Source: Tetracentron sinense
Lineage: Eukaryota > Streptophyta > Magnoliopsida > Trochodendrales > Trochodendraceae
Direction: 5' to 3'
DNA: 64,000 bases
NCBI GenBank assembly: GCA_015143295.1
Contig: CM026570.1
Location: 22,947,250-23,011,249, forward strand
Shown: piece after piece, positions 1 through 11,065 of the stretch
Layout: each line of letters opens with the position of its first letter
Position numbering within the stretch: position 1 is the first letter of the stretch
The notes under the pieces: generated by a model
What the model saw: the letters and a program-made list of their open reading frames with translations, nothing else
What the model was told of the DNA's origin: nothing
Database searches by the model: none
Position numbers and translations under genes: made by a program

Positions 1-1250
1 TACTCTTAGTCACTTTGGGAAATGAAAGAATGTCATGTTTGGCACACCATTCCTCCCTGTTTATAACCTATCAAATTCAGGAAGACCGCTAGTTAGCCCT
101 TCGAGCCTAATAGCATTTCTTTCACAACACTTTCATACCGGGACACCCCATATAAAAGTTTTCTACGAGCCTGAACTACGTCATGACCTGATCCTGAAAA
201 GGGTACGTAGGCAGCCTGAAAAATAGGTACGATCAAATCAATCAGGTTTCTTGAGCAAACTAAAGTGTCTCCAAAGAAAAATCAATCAAAAGCCAAAGGC
301 AAAGGCAAATTTCAAAAGCAAAAAAAAAAAGAGTCAAATCAAAAGAAAAGACAAAGGTCAAAGCTCCACAAAACTGCTCAAGAAAGCTCAAAGCGAAAAG
401 GGTGTCCCAAGATTTCGACCCCCTAACCTACGTTTCGTCTAATCTCAAGTCCTCCTAGATCCCTTAGAGATTAAGAGTACTGGCAGATTGATAGACAATT
501 ATCCAACAGCACTATCAAACCCACCAGGCAATGACAGGAGAAGATAGTTCGACTTAGAAGATCGTAAGCCCAGTAAAACCCAGAAATGGCACTATGGCAC
601 AAAAATTATGCGAGCCCAGCCTTGATGTTGTTATCAAGGGCAAAAAAAGAAACAAGTAAATCAACTCGCAGGCATGAGTGAAAACCAGAAACGGCCTCAT
701 TGCGCAAAAATTATGCGATCCCCAGACTTGGTTATTCCAAGGGTAAAAAAGAGAAAGTTGAACTCTAGTTACAGGATCCAAACAACAGTTACCCCAGATC
801 CCTGACAGAATATCTACAAGCAACTCAGACTGAAGAACTCAACGTCATTTGCAATCCGAAGCCCTTGGCTCCAAGCAAGACCGGATTCTGCATGCAATAA
901 AGTCAGAATTGAGTAACTATCTTCCTTGGCTAAGTACAGGAGATCAACATTGCTCATTGCTATATCCTACCCTTTGGGGGCAAAGCATTCAATCTTCAGT
1001 AAGGGCAAACCCCCTCACAAACCAACAAACAAAGAAAGCACTTATTTTGGAAAACTCAAAAGTCATTTGTTTTCAAAACAGTTTTATTTTGGTCTGTAGT
1101 CTGGTTCTAATATGGTTTATGACTTGATCGAAATCAATCTCACTATAGCGAGCTCTCCAACAAAGGCAGGTAAAGTCTAGGATCTCAAGTCATCAAGAAG
1201 CGAGAGTAAGACTGGATTATAGTCGAGTTATGTTTTTCATATTCATCGCA
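1..1250. other. Repeat-derived non-coding DNA, 3' part of an LTR element
   Basis: No gene is visible. The short open frames here have no recognisable domain. At 173-213 there is a GAACTACG ... ACGTAGGCA motif pair that recurs near the 3' ends of both long LTRs further on (6894-6937 and 11263-11307), so this stretch is probably retroelement sequence. An A-rich, lysine-codon-like tract lies at 290-360. Confidence 0.45.
575..757. repeat. Two-copy tandem duplication, period about 108 bp
   Basis: Two related segments (about 575-650 and 682-757) share the string CACAAAAATTATGCGA, a preceding CCAGAAA and a following CAAGGG(C/T)AAAAAA. The copies have diverged at scattered positions, so the duplication is not recent. 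The minus-strand open frame across it is a by-product of the repeat. Confidence 0.6.
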
Positions 1251-1329
1251 TGTCATGCATACGCATATGTCAACTACATCGCGCATTGTACAAGCTTCAT
1301 AAATCACACACCAACACATGCACATTCTC

Positions 1330-1960
1330 ACCCATTTTCATTATCTCTGTAAGTCACCTCATTCGGTGCACCCTAGACATCATGTTTGATGTGTCGTTCT
1401 TTGTTAGCCACCTTTATTCGATGCACCCCAGATGCATCACATTTGATGCATCGCTCATTGTTAGCCACCCCATTTGGTGCACTTCCTATTACATCGCTCC
1501 GTGTTAGCCACCTCATTTGGTGCACCTCTTAATGTGTCTTGTTTAACACATTCATCATTTGTCGCTCACTGCGCACGTGTATTCATAATGTTACTAACAC
1601 ATTGCACACACATTCACATAGCTAGATGCACAACATTCACGATATTAGTTACTCTATGCACATACATTCACAATGTTATCTACACTACACACATACTTTC
1701 ACTTAGTTTGTCACACAAAGCACACGCATTCAACATGTTAGCACATTGCGCACAAATATTACTTGCTCTGCACACACACATTCTCCAGGTTAGCTGCACT
1801 GCACACAAACCCTTGCACAATATGCTGCACTATGCACATATATTCACAAGATAAGTTGCACTACACATCTGCATAGCTCCAATATGCACCCACAACACAC
1901 GTAGTAAACTACACACACGTCCACTAACCAATTGCACAACTATTGCACCAATACTCACCT
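1330..1960. repeat. Degenerate tandem repeats (GTTAGCCACC and CACACATTCAC units)
   Basis: From about 1340 to 1530 the phrase GTTAGCCACC(T/C)CATT(T/C)GGTGCACC recurs three to four times at intervals of roughly 50-70 bp. From 1560 to 1960 a looser repeat built on GCACACACATTCAC follows. No coding signature is seen, and the plus-strand frames here are histidine- and cysteine-rich low-complexity translations. Confidence 0.6.
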
Positions 1961-2094
1961 AAGTTAGGCTGTCATACACATGTTGCACACACATTGGTCA
2001 TGTAGTTGCTTGAATTGCACATTTATCACAACCACACACAAGCTGCAATTATCTAAACTAGGCAAGGCCGTGAGGTCTCTAGTAAAAGCTGCGC

Positions 2095-3420
2095 ATCTCT
2101 GGCTGACATCAGAATGGTTGTCATCCACCCTTGCAATCTGGTTGACATTGCCTCGCTTGTCATTTGACATCGTCCAGCTTGTCATCCACCCTTCCAGTCC
2201 GGTTGATATCGCTCCACTTATCATCCACCCTTGCAATCTGGTTGACATTGTCCCACTTGTCATCCACCCTTGCAATCCGGTTGGCATCGCCCTGCTTGTC
2301 ATCCACCCTTGCAATTCAGTTGACATCGGCCCGCTTGTCATTCACCCTTGCAATCCAGTTGAAATCGTCTAACTTGTCATCCACCCTTGCAATCCGATTG
2401 ACATCGCCTCGCTTGTCATCCACCTTTGCAATTCGGTTGAGATCGCCTCGCTTGTCATTCACCTTCGCAATCCGGTTGACATCGCCCCGCTTGTTATCTA
2501 TCCTTGCAATCCGGTTAACATCACCTTGCTTGTCATCCATCCTCTAATCCGGTTGACATCGCCCCGCTTGTAATCCACCCTTGCAATTCGGTTAACATTA
2601 CCCCGCTTGTCTCCACCCTTACAATCCGGTTGACATCGCCCTGCTTATCATTCACAATCTGGTTGACATCACCCCGCTTGTCATCCACCCTTACAATCCG
2701 GTTGACATCGCCCCGCTTGTCATTCACCCTTGCTAATCCGGTTGATATCGCCCCACTTGTCATCCACTTTTGCAATCCGGTTGACATCGCCCCACTTGTC
2801 ATCCACTTTTGCAATCCGGTTGACATCGCCCCACTTGTCATCCACTTTTGCAATCCGGTTGACATCGCCCCACTTTTCATCCACCCTTACAATCCGGTTG
2901 ACATCGCCCTACTTGTCATCCACCATTTTAATCCGGTTGACATCACTCGGCTTGTCATCTACCCTTGCAATCTGGTTGACATCGCCCCGCTTGTCATCCA
3001 CCCTTGCAATCCGGTTGACATCGCCCCACTTTTCATCCACCCTTTAATTCGGTTGACATTGCCAAACTTGTCATCCACCCTTTTAATCAGGCTGACATCG
3101 CCGAGCTTGTCATCCACCCTTTTAATCGGGCTGACATCACCAAGCTTGTCATCCAACCTTTCAATCTGGCTGACATCGCCAAGCTTGTCATCCACCCTTT
3201 CAATCCGGCTGACTTCGCCAAGCTTGTCATCCACCCTTTCAATCCGAGTGACATCATCAGGCTTGTCATCCACCCTTTTAATCCGGCTAGCATCGCCAGG
3301 CTAGTAATCAACCCTTTCAATCCTGTAGACATCGCTATGGTTGTCACCCACCCTTTTCAATCCAGCTAACATCGTAATGTGTCGTCATCCCCTTTTAATG
3401 CTCCAGACATGAGTATGCTC
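2095..3420. repeat. 39-bp minisatellite, roughly 33 degenerate copies
   Basis: The unit combines GTTGACATCGCCCC, CTTGTCATCCACCC and TTGCAATCCG. Successive GCAATCCGG strings at about 2772, 2811 and 2850 are exactly 39 bp apart. Because 39 is 13 codons, a point-mutated array stays open in several frames on both strands, which explains the 13-residue periodic translations here (for example CNPVDIAPLVIHP on plus). The 3' third switches to a variant with TTTTAATC(C/G)GGCTGAC and loses the CCCC run. The array ends about 290 bp before a long LTR (3709). That is the position of the repeat-prone 3' untranslated region known in Tat/Ogre-type elements. Confidence 0.92.
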
Positions 3421-4402
3421 CTTCTTCCCTCCGAAATGAGGTGAAGAACTATCTCTCCCATATCTCGGATGTTTCATCACTACGTATGAACCATCCATTT
3501 CTCCTCTCTATCCCCAGTAACTAACCAGGTTCTCTCATCAATCCCGTCCTCTAAGATCCCATTTGTGGCAAGCAGTCTAAGCATAATTCAACTTTTCTTT
3601 TTTTGACTCTTTTGTCTTCAAACTCACAAGTTTTTTCGCACGTGCAAAATTGATGTCTTATAACCTTTGTCGTCCATGTGCTCGCACCCTCCGACAAAGA
3701 GGAGCAACTGTAAGCACCCTAATTTTGCACCCTTTAGTATCTTTTTACACCTCTAAAATCCTTTTTAAAACCCCATTTTAGAACCCTCTTTTCACACGCT
3801 TTGATTTTCAAAAACGGCCCAGAGGTGAAAAATGACCAAAATGCCCCTAGGGTGAAAAATAACCAAAATACCCCTAAAAAGTGCTAAAAAGTTTTCATTT
3901 TGTCCAAAATTATTTTCCAAATTTTTTATGAATTTTGGCTATTTTTGGGATTAAATTGGACTTAAAACGGTAGAAAATGACCAAAATGCCCCTAGAGTGC
4001 AAAATGACCAAAATACCCCTGAAAAGTACTGAAAAATTCATGTTTTATCTAAAATATTTTTCTGGATTTTATCAGTTCAATTTCCACTATTTTCGAGCTA
4101 AAAACGAAAAAATGGCTTATCGACGAATCGGGAAGCGCCACGTGGCGAGTCCAAGTCAAAGAAAAAATATATATTTTTGCCCCAAAAGTTAGGGGCGCTG
4201 CTTCAAACAGCGCCCCCTTATGGGGCTGTTTCTTGAGCCCTTTTGACTAGTCAAACCCTGTTGACAGGCCTTTTTTTTTTAATCCGCATAGGGACATTGC
4301 TTCAAACAGCGCCCCCCTATGTGGCACACTTTTGCCGCCTTACTTTTCGGGGTTTTTATCGATAGGGGCGCTACTACAAATAGCGCCCCCCCTGTTTTGA
4401 AA

Positions 4403-4415
4403 ACTATAAATACCC
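4403..4415 (+). promoter_or_regulatory. Probable TATA box of LTR A
   Basis: CTATAAATACCCC follows the repeated CAGCGCCCCC segments and precedes a pyrimidine-rich leader, the usual arrangement of a plant LTR promoter. This is based on motif and position only. Confidence 0.45.
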
Positions 4416-4613
4416 CCTCTTTCACTTCATTTTTCATCAATTCTCTCTCCTTTATCTCCCTTTTCTTCTTTAAAACCCCTGGTAACGCATGGATTCCCGA
4501 GAAAGTCGATTGCGAATGGTCGATTCTCGGGACCCCTTTTCAGAAATCTTTTCAGATTTCTTGGAAGGTAACTTTTCTAAAAAATTCATTTTGCTTTGTC
4601 TTTTAGCAGTTTA

Positions 4614-6112
4614 TGTTAGCCTCAGGGTTACAACCATGGGTACCCCTAATGATTTTGATAATAGCATAACAATGAAATGAAAATATTTGGTACTAATAAT
4701 CCTCTTTAAGTGTTTGAACATTTCAGAACACACAAATTGATAGCACTTCAATCATGAAAAAGGAAGAAAATTACCCAAGAGGAAGTTCAACTTATTGTAT
4801 ACAAGATGAAGATTCAAGATAAAACCATAGTCCAAGTCGGGTCCATTAAAGATAAAAAGCTAAATCACAAGACCCAAGTCAAGCCAAGATCATCTCTCAA
4901 CATTTTGAATGTATTGTATATTTTGAGAGTATATAGGTCTTATGTAAAAGTCCTCAAAAGAAATGTGAAGTGAATAAGCTCAAGAATCATAGATTGACCA
5001 TAGGAGCCTAGGATACCTTTTGAGAATCACTCTAAAGCTCTAATTAATCAGAATATCATGATAAGAGCATAGCTAATTGACCAAGAAAATCAATCACATC
5101 CCTTTGGTCTGATCCTAGACTGAATTCAGAATTTTTACTCTGAATTCGTCGACGAATTCTCTGGGTAGATTGAATTCGGCGACGAAGTCATAACAGAATT
5201 TTCTTAATTCAGTTCTGCCTCTTGATTTCGGCGACGAAATCTTTGGTTGGGTTAAGATTCGGCGACGAAGTCATTACAAGATTTTTTAGAATCCAATTCT
5301 GTCTTTTGAATTCGGCGACGAACTCAAGTGGGAACTCCACTTCGTCGACGAAATCATGTCGAAACACAAAAAATTTTGTAACGGCTAGTTTGCAACATAC
5401 CTAAAAGCATTTAATGCAACCCCAACAGCTCTATTGGATCAAATGCTATAAAAGGAGTTCATTTATGAACTAAAAATAACTCTTGATCACAACAATAACT
5501 CCTATTAATCACTCATTCACTGCTATTGATTCTCACTCACTCTCACACTTAGAAAATCCCCAAAAGTTTCTCCTGAGCTCATTTAATTCACATTTTCTTT
5601 GAGACTTTATTAGAGTTTGTATTTCACTCTTATCCAGCTCATTTAAGGAGCTTTTTATTCAGATTTTCAATCCAAAACTTATTTATTGAGAGTAGTCAAG
5701 ATTCCAGGATTCTTGCACTGAAGTTGTTGCTTCAGTTATATCAAGAGAGGGTTATGCTCTTGAGAGTTTTTCAGCTCGGCCTAAAGGAGAACTTGTAAGG
5801 TAATATCTCGACCTATAAGAGAGATTGTAAGGGTTTGGACTCCACCTGTGAAGGAGCCAGTGCGATTAAAGAATCGTGGTGAATGCTCTAGCTGGAAGCT
5901 GAGGCGGGGAGTAGGCTGGTTTGCTGAACCTCGAGAATAAATCTTGAGTTTGCACTCTCCTTATCTCTTTTCTCCTTCTTTTAATATTCTATTGTTTTAG
6001 CTTGTTGCATATTTTACTTTTTTCCGTTCATTGAACTTGTAGTTCATATTTTTGTTTTTAAATCTGCCTTGACCCTATTCACCCCCCATTTAGGGTCATT
6101 ACCTGGCCAATA
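4614..6112 (+). mobile_element. Solo LTR of a copia-type family, nested in LTR A
   Basis: This is an approximately 1.5-kb copy of the LTR also found at 19172-20672 and 44710-46057. It begins TGTTAGCCTCAGGGTTAC and ends CCTGGCCAATA, where the other copies read CTTGGGCAACA. Flanking pentamers are GTTTA (4609-4613) and TTTTA (6113-6117), a target-site duplication with one mismatch. Hallmarks shared with the other copies include repeated GAATTCG(T/G)CGACGAA strings (5130-5360), TATAAAAGGAG (about 5447) and a terminal CCCTAAATGGGGGGTGAATAGG on the reverse strand. No internal region is present, so it is a solo LTR left by LTR-LTR recombination. Confidence 0.8.
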
Positions 6113-6309
6113 TTTTAATTAAGTTTTTATAATTATTTTTTAATTACATTAACTACTTAGACTATTTGCCTAGTCGAACTCCTGCCCAAATCTCAGTTCA
6201 AATATAACCCTGCCTAGTCGAACCCCTACCTAAAATCCCTGTTCAAATATAACCTCACCTAGTGGAACCCCTGCCCAAATCCCAATTCAAATAGAACCCT
6301 GCCTAGTCG

Positions 6310-6670
6310 AACCTCTGCCCTAAACCCTAGTTTAACCCTAGGTAAACCCCAGCTTAATCCTATTTAAACCCTAGGTAAATCCCAACTTAACCCTAGTTAA
6401 CCCTAGCTAAACCCTAGTTAAACCCTAGGTAAACCTCAGCTTAACCCTAGTTAAGCCCTAGGTAAACCCCAACTTAACCCTAGGTAAACCCTAAGTAAAC
6501 CCCATCTTAACCCTAGTTAAACCCCAGCTAAATCCTAGGTAAACCCTAGTTAAACCCTAGGTAAACCCTACCTAAACCCTAGGTAAACCCAAGCTTAACC
6601 CCAATTAAACCCTAGCTAAACCCCAGCTAAACCCTAGGTAAACCTAGCTTAACACTAGTTAAACCCTACC
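6310..6670. repeat. CCCTAGG-type telomere-like repeat tract inside LTR A
   Basis: Irregular repetitions of AACCCTAGGTAAACCC, AACCCTAGTTAAACC and variants. CCCTA dominates, but the spacing is irregular and the centre is the palindrome CCTAGG. It is therefore not a true plant telomere array, which would be CCCTAAA repeated head to tail. A similar tract lies in the second long LTR. Confidence 0.8.
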
Positions 6671-7208
6671 TACCTAGTCAAACCCCTGTCAAAGCCTCGA
6701 TTCAAACCTTGTTCAGATACCCACCTCTAGGCTCCCCGACACAAGCTTAAACTTTCCCATCGCTCCTCAGCACGAGCTTAAAATATCATTTCGCTCCCAA
6801 ATCAGTGAAAACAATCGAACCCATCAAATCAAACTATTCAATCAAATCAAACCATCAGTCAAAATAAATCAAACCATCTATCAATCCCATCTGGAACTAC
6901 GTGCAACTTGATTCCACTGATAGTGGATACGTAGGCATAGAATCTCTATTCCGTTCTTATCCTGCCTATCTCAATTTATTTATTTCATTCATATCACATT
7001 GCTCAGCATATAGATCAAACTGCAAGCTTCTTTATGGTTTCATTTATTTGCTTCAGACTTAGGAAGTAGGTAACCATCTCCGGATGGGAGTTTAGGGGTG
7101 CCTAACACTTTCCCTTAACTCAAATAAATCCCTTACCCTGACCTCTGACTTCCAGACCATACCTTATCCAACCATTTCAGGGATCTATTTCCCTCAGAAT
7201 TAGATAGG

Positions 7209-8155
7209 TGGCGACTCTCCTTTCAATTGTAATTTATCGTTTATTCCTCCTTGAGATCTATCCTAATCTGGAATGGGCGTTAAAATTCAGGTACTCCCAG
7301 ACAACATATAGTCTCTATTGTAGCCTAGTCAACACGCCGACACTCACTGAATATCCTCCTAGAGACGCCCATGTGCGTTCTCGACATCTCGACATCCCAA
7401 GTCTCCATTGATGCCGAGTCAATATGCCGACACCTTATATGTCCCCCACATATGAGTCTCCATCGATAAAAACATACCTTGTCGACACGCCGACACTCAC
7501 CGCATGTACCCCTAGAGACATCCCTGTGTGTTCTCGACATCCCAGGTCTCCATTGATGCCTAGTCAATATGTAGACACCTTGTATGTCCCCTATATACAA
7601 GTCTTCATCGACAAAAACATACCTTGTCGACAAGCTGACACTCACCGCATATATCCCTAGAGACACCCCCGTGCGATCTCGCCATACAAGTCTCCATTGA
7701 TAAAAACAAACCTTGTCAATATGCCGACACTCACCACATGTCCTCTCTTTTGACGCCCTATATGTCCTTGACATCCTAGGTCTCCATTGACACTAAGTCA
7801 ATATGTCGACACCTTGCATGTCCAACACCCCGTGTGTTCTCGACACCCCATGTATCCTCCGATCAATTCAGTTAATATCCCTCAGGAAACACCGTTTCGA
7901 TCAAACCCCCTGCCGCTTCTAAGCGAAACCTTCTTCCGGCAAGCACCCCTGGGCTACGCAATCCCTGCATCCATTTGTCTTCCCCAGCTACTTGCTGCCC
8001 ACTAGCAGTGGCCCTAATCACTTCATCACACTCACCATTTGCACAGCATGCATATATCTCATCATCCCTAAAATCCATCTTGGTGTAAAAATAGGATGAT
8101 TCTAGTCTTAGTCGTTCAATTGTTATCCTGGCATTCTCCGATAAAAAGGGATAGC
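7209..8155 (+). mobile_element. Short non-coding interval between two long LTRs
   Basis: It begins with a primer-binding-site-like TGGCGACTCTCC and ends in a purine run (GATAAAAAGGGATAGC) directly before TGTAAGCAACCC. If LTR A and LTR B belonged to one element, this would be its whole internal region, too short for gag-pol. The two LTRs differ too much for that to be a recent element, so deletion or tandem LTR-internal-LTR recombination between related elements is equally possible. Most of it is a tandem repeat. The rest (7870-8155) shows no domain. Confidence 0.45.
7320..7860. repeat. Tandem repeat, period about 145-152 bp, about 3.5 copies
   Basis: The string CGACACTCAC(C/T)G or a close variant followed by CCTAGAGAC recurs near 7337, 7490 and 7634. 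Between these come GTGTGTTCTCGACATCCC-like and GTCTCCATTGAT-like phrases that themselves recur twice per unit. It sits just upstream of an LTR start (8156), as the 39-bp minisatellite does for LTR A. Confidence 0.75.
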
Positions 8156-8239
8156 TGTAAGCAACCCATTTTTATACCCTGCCTTAACCATAGTTAACAT
8201 CATTAACCATGGTCATCCCTTGCTGAGTCCCCAGTTAAA

Positions 8240-8680
8240 GCCCTAAACCTACGAAAAACCCTAAACCCAAAGTAAAGCCCTAAACCTTAGGCAAAAACCC
8301 TAAACCCTAGACCATACCCTAGGTAGACCCTAAACCCTAGGTAAAACCCTAAACCCTAGGAAAAACCCTAAAACCTAGAAAAAACCCTAAACCCTAGAAT
8401 CCAAACCCCTACGGGCTCAAGCCCATTTCAATTAAAAAACCTTAACTCTAGGCTAACCCTAACTAAACCCTAGGTAAACCCTAGACCTAACCCTAAGTGA
8501 ACCCTAAGCCTAAACCCTACAAGCTCAAGGCCCATTAGCAAACCCATAAACCCCAAAGCCCTAGTCTAACCCTAGGTCCCTAAACCCTAGTCTAACCCTA
8601 GGAAATACCTTAAACCCTAGGCCAACCCTAGGTAAACCCTGGTTAAAAACCCTAGAAAGCCCTAGGTAAAACCCTTTAGG
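8240..8680. repeat. CCCTAAACCCTAGG-type telomere-like tract inside LTR B
   Basis: Repeated ACCCTAAACCCTAGG and AACCCTAGGTAAACCC units with variable spacers. A few stretches match CCCTAAA exactly, but there is no regular heptamer array. Confidence 0.8.
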
Positions 8681-9031
8681 CTCAAAGCCCACTCAAGGCC
8701 TAAAACCCCAAAATCGTGGCTAACACTCCTCTGTGGGCCCAAACATAGGCCCACAAGCGTTCAGGGCCCAACCCCAATGGGGTCCACCTACCTTTTCAAA
8801 AAATTAAAAATGGGCACCAACTCCAAATAAGGTAAAGGGGGGGTTGCTCTCAGCCCGCATGTGTGAGGGCTGGGCCCAAAGTAGAAAAAAAATTGTCACT
8901 ATTCATTGTCTTCTCCAACCGAATGCGCGTACAGCAGCTCCCTTGCTGCTCCAGCTCCCTCCTAGCCACATCAGGCTTGTCCCCCACGCCTAGGGTTAAA
9001 CCCTAAACACCCCTAAGGGTCTACCCCACTC

Positions 9032-9046
9032 CTCTATATAAGCACC
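9032..9046 (+). promoter_or_regulatory. Probable TATA box of LTR B
   Basis: CTCTATATAAGCACC follows a CCCTAAGG-rich segment and precedes the pyrimidine-rich leader. It is a good match to plant TATA boxes and lies at the expected internal position of a long LTR. Confidence 0.55.
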
Positions 9047-9939
9047 CCCATCACCACGAGTTCAGGAGGCCATTTTTTCAATCCAAAAAAATCTCTACAA
9101 AAACCCTGTCCGAGCTCGGTTTGCCCAGTCCAAACCCAAAGCCCTCACCTGGAATACCTTGTAGCCTCCCTAGAACCTCCCAAGGCTTGTCCTAACCTTG
9201 CATTAGTCCTGTACAAAACCATAACCACATCACCGTATCCGAGGCCATTTTCCATATACCAAACCCCTGTCCAGTTGGTTAGCCCACCCCACCTCTTTCC
9301 AGCCTCTGTCTCCACCTTAACAAGGTCTTACACACTCCTTCTAGCCTCCCCAACATCCTTCACCAGGCCACCACAAGCCTGATCCAACTTCTGCGTGGCA
9401 GCCACCACCATTGCAACACCACAGTGCTCCACCGCCGTGAATAGACTAACGAGGTAGCAGCCTTTCCCCTATCTTTCATTTCTTTTTCCTGTTTACAAGC
9501 CCTGTAAGGACCCTTGGTCCTCTTCCAAGGGTCCATTTTATTTTATTTTTCTATTTTTTAGCTTAGACCAAACTTGGGATAAGGATCCCCCTACCTTAAT
9601 CGTAGGCATGGGGGAACTCCTTTGAGGTGCAACTTGGGTACAGCTCCCCCACTCATGCATGGTTAGCTCCCCTAAGGTCTGGGGGGTCTCTCAGGCCATG
9701 AGGGAACCCCTAGACTTGTACTGGTGCAGCCCCCGAGTGGGAAAAATCTCCTCTTGACCATTTTTTATTTTCTTTGTAACTACCCTGTTAACCCTAGTTA
9801 GTTCAAGCCCTGGTCGAGTCCAGAGCCATGCTTAGGATCCTCAGACCCCTGGTTATCTTATATTCATCCTAACCTCTAACTCAACCCTTAACCATGGTTA
9901 AATCAGGTCTAAACCTAAGTTGACAGTTTGGCGGGACTA

Positions 9940-10255
9940 CCAAACAGGGTATCTTTGGCCCTCTATGGGCCCACATATGACATCCTCCTGGGCCCACCAA
10001 AGGCCCAGGGTCTTTCTTGCAGTTCAGGCTACACCTCTGTGGTCTTAGTTTCCCCTGGGGTCACCCATAACTCGAGTTAAAACCGGTAAACCAGGGTTAG
10101 TTGGAATAGCGCCATTATAGTCTTCCAAATAGGGTATCTTTGGCCCACTTTGGGGCCCACACCTGACCTCTCCCTGGGCCCACCAAAGGCCCAGGGTCTT
10201 CCCTACAATCCAGGCTACACCTCTGTGGTCTCAGTTTTTCCTGGTTCAGTCTTTA
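9940..10255. repeat. Internal direct duplication of about 180 bp in LTR B
   Basis: Both copies contain AGGGTATCTTTGGCCC, then GGCCCACA, CCTGGGCCCACCAAAGGCCC, AGGGTCTT and CAGGCTACACCTCTGTGGTCT in the same order. The first starts near 9945 and the second near 10128. Confidence 0.75.
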
Positions 10256-10424
10256 ACCCGAGTTAACACCGTATAAACCACGGTTAAAAATTAACTATAA
10301 TGGAGGTAATCTCATTACCTCCATTCTGATTTTTTTAATTTCTGAGCTTTGCACAAAGCTCAAACCAGGTAGAAGGCCAGTCTAGGCCCTGCCATGCTCC
10401 CTGAGCCTAATTTTGACCTGACCA

Positions 10425-11065
10425 AACCCTTAACCATGGTTAAATTTTCTTTTGGTTAACATTTAACCATGGTTAAGCAACCCTTCTGAAAAAACACTCA
10501 TAAAATCAAAAATATTCTAAGGAATCCAGAATGACCTTCTGTGTTCATTTTTACTCTGGTTAGAACCGTTAACCATGGTCAAACTCCACTTGTTGTTAAT
10601 ATTTAACCATGGTTAAGCAGCCCTTAACCCAAACAATTGTGAAAAAATGCTCATAAAATCATAAATATTCTGAGAAGCCCAAAAATGGTCTATTTCAGCC
10701 ATTTAACCATGGTTGGTAATCCTAACCATGGTGACCCCTAACCATGGTTAAACAATCCTTAACCCTGGAAAAAAATCTGGAAAAATCCTAAAAAAAATTA
10801 AAAAATATAAAAAGACTAAAGATACAACTTCTAAGCTTTTTAACTCTGGTTAATACCCCTAACCATGGTTAAACATCTTTTTAACCCTGATTAGCAACCT
10901 TAACCCCCGGTTAAAACACTTTTGGCCTACCGGGTCTCACCCTTGGCCTACCAGGCCCAACTTTGGCCTACCGGATGTGACCATACCTTTCTCAACTGTG
11001 GTTAGCAATCCTAACCATGGTTAGTTTGATCTAACCCTGGTTAGCAACCCTAACCATGGTCAAAC
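10425..11065. repeat. Cluster of TTAACCATGGTTAA palindromes
   Basis: The perfect 14-bp palindrome TTAACCATGGTTAA, or its core AACCATGG, occurs about ten times here (near 10432, 10465, 10571, 10605, 10705, 10723, 10740, 10861, 11013 and 11053), with outliers near 8204 and 9889. Copies are separated by unrelated AT-rich sequence, so this is a dispersed motif rather than a tandem array. Confidence 0.85.

Larger units (their letters stand above)
3709..7208 (+). mobile_element. Long LTR (LTR A) of a gypsy-like or LARD-type element
   Basis: It starts with TGTAAGCACCC after the purine-rich GACAAAGAGGAGCAAC, a plausible polypurine tract. It ends next to TGGCGACTCTCC (from about 7209), which resembles the TGGCGACTC primer-binding site common in plant Tat-type elements. 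The span includes a nested 1.5-kb solo LTR, so the LTR itself is about 2.0 kb. The end region resembles that of the LTR at 8156-11556 (GTAGG(T/G)(A/G)ACCAT, CCTAAC(A/C)CTTTCCC, CTTATCCAAC). A GC-rich, CAGCGCCCCC-containing stretch lies at 4190-4400, followed by CTATAAATACCCC (about 4403-4415), a likely TATA box. Family assignment is inferred from ends and layout only, since no coding domain is attached. Confidence 0.55.

Noticed and set aside
2164-3347. Several 70-220 codon frames on both strands as genes
   Set aside because: They are translations of a 39-bp repeat (13 codons) and occur in multiple frames of both strands with equal quality.
2095-3420. CRISPR-like regular array
   Set aside because: The units are adjacent and similar along their whole length with no unique spacers, and the DNA is a plant nuclear genome. 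It is a minisatellite.
4319-4680. Two overlapping frames near 4319-4680 as genes
   Set aside because: They cover the TATA box and leader of LTR A and cross into the nested solo LTR, and no domain is present.
6310-8680. True interstitial telomere arrays
   Set aside because: The CCCTA units are irregular, mixed with CCTAGG palindromes, and lie inside LTRs. Only short runs match CCCTAAA.
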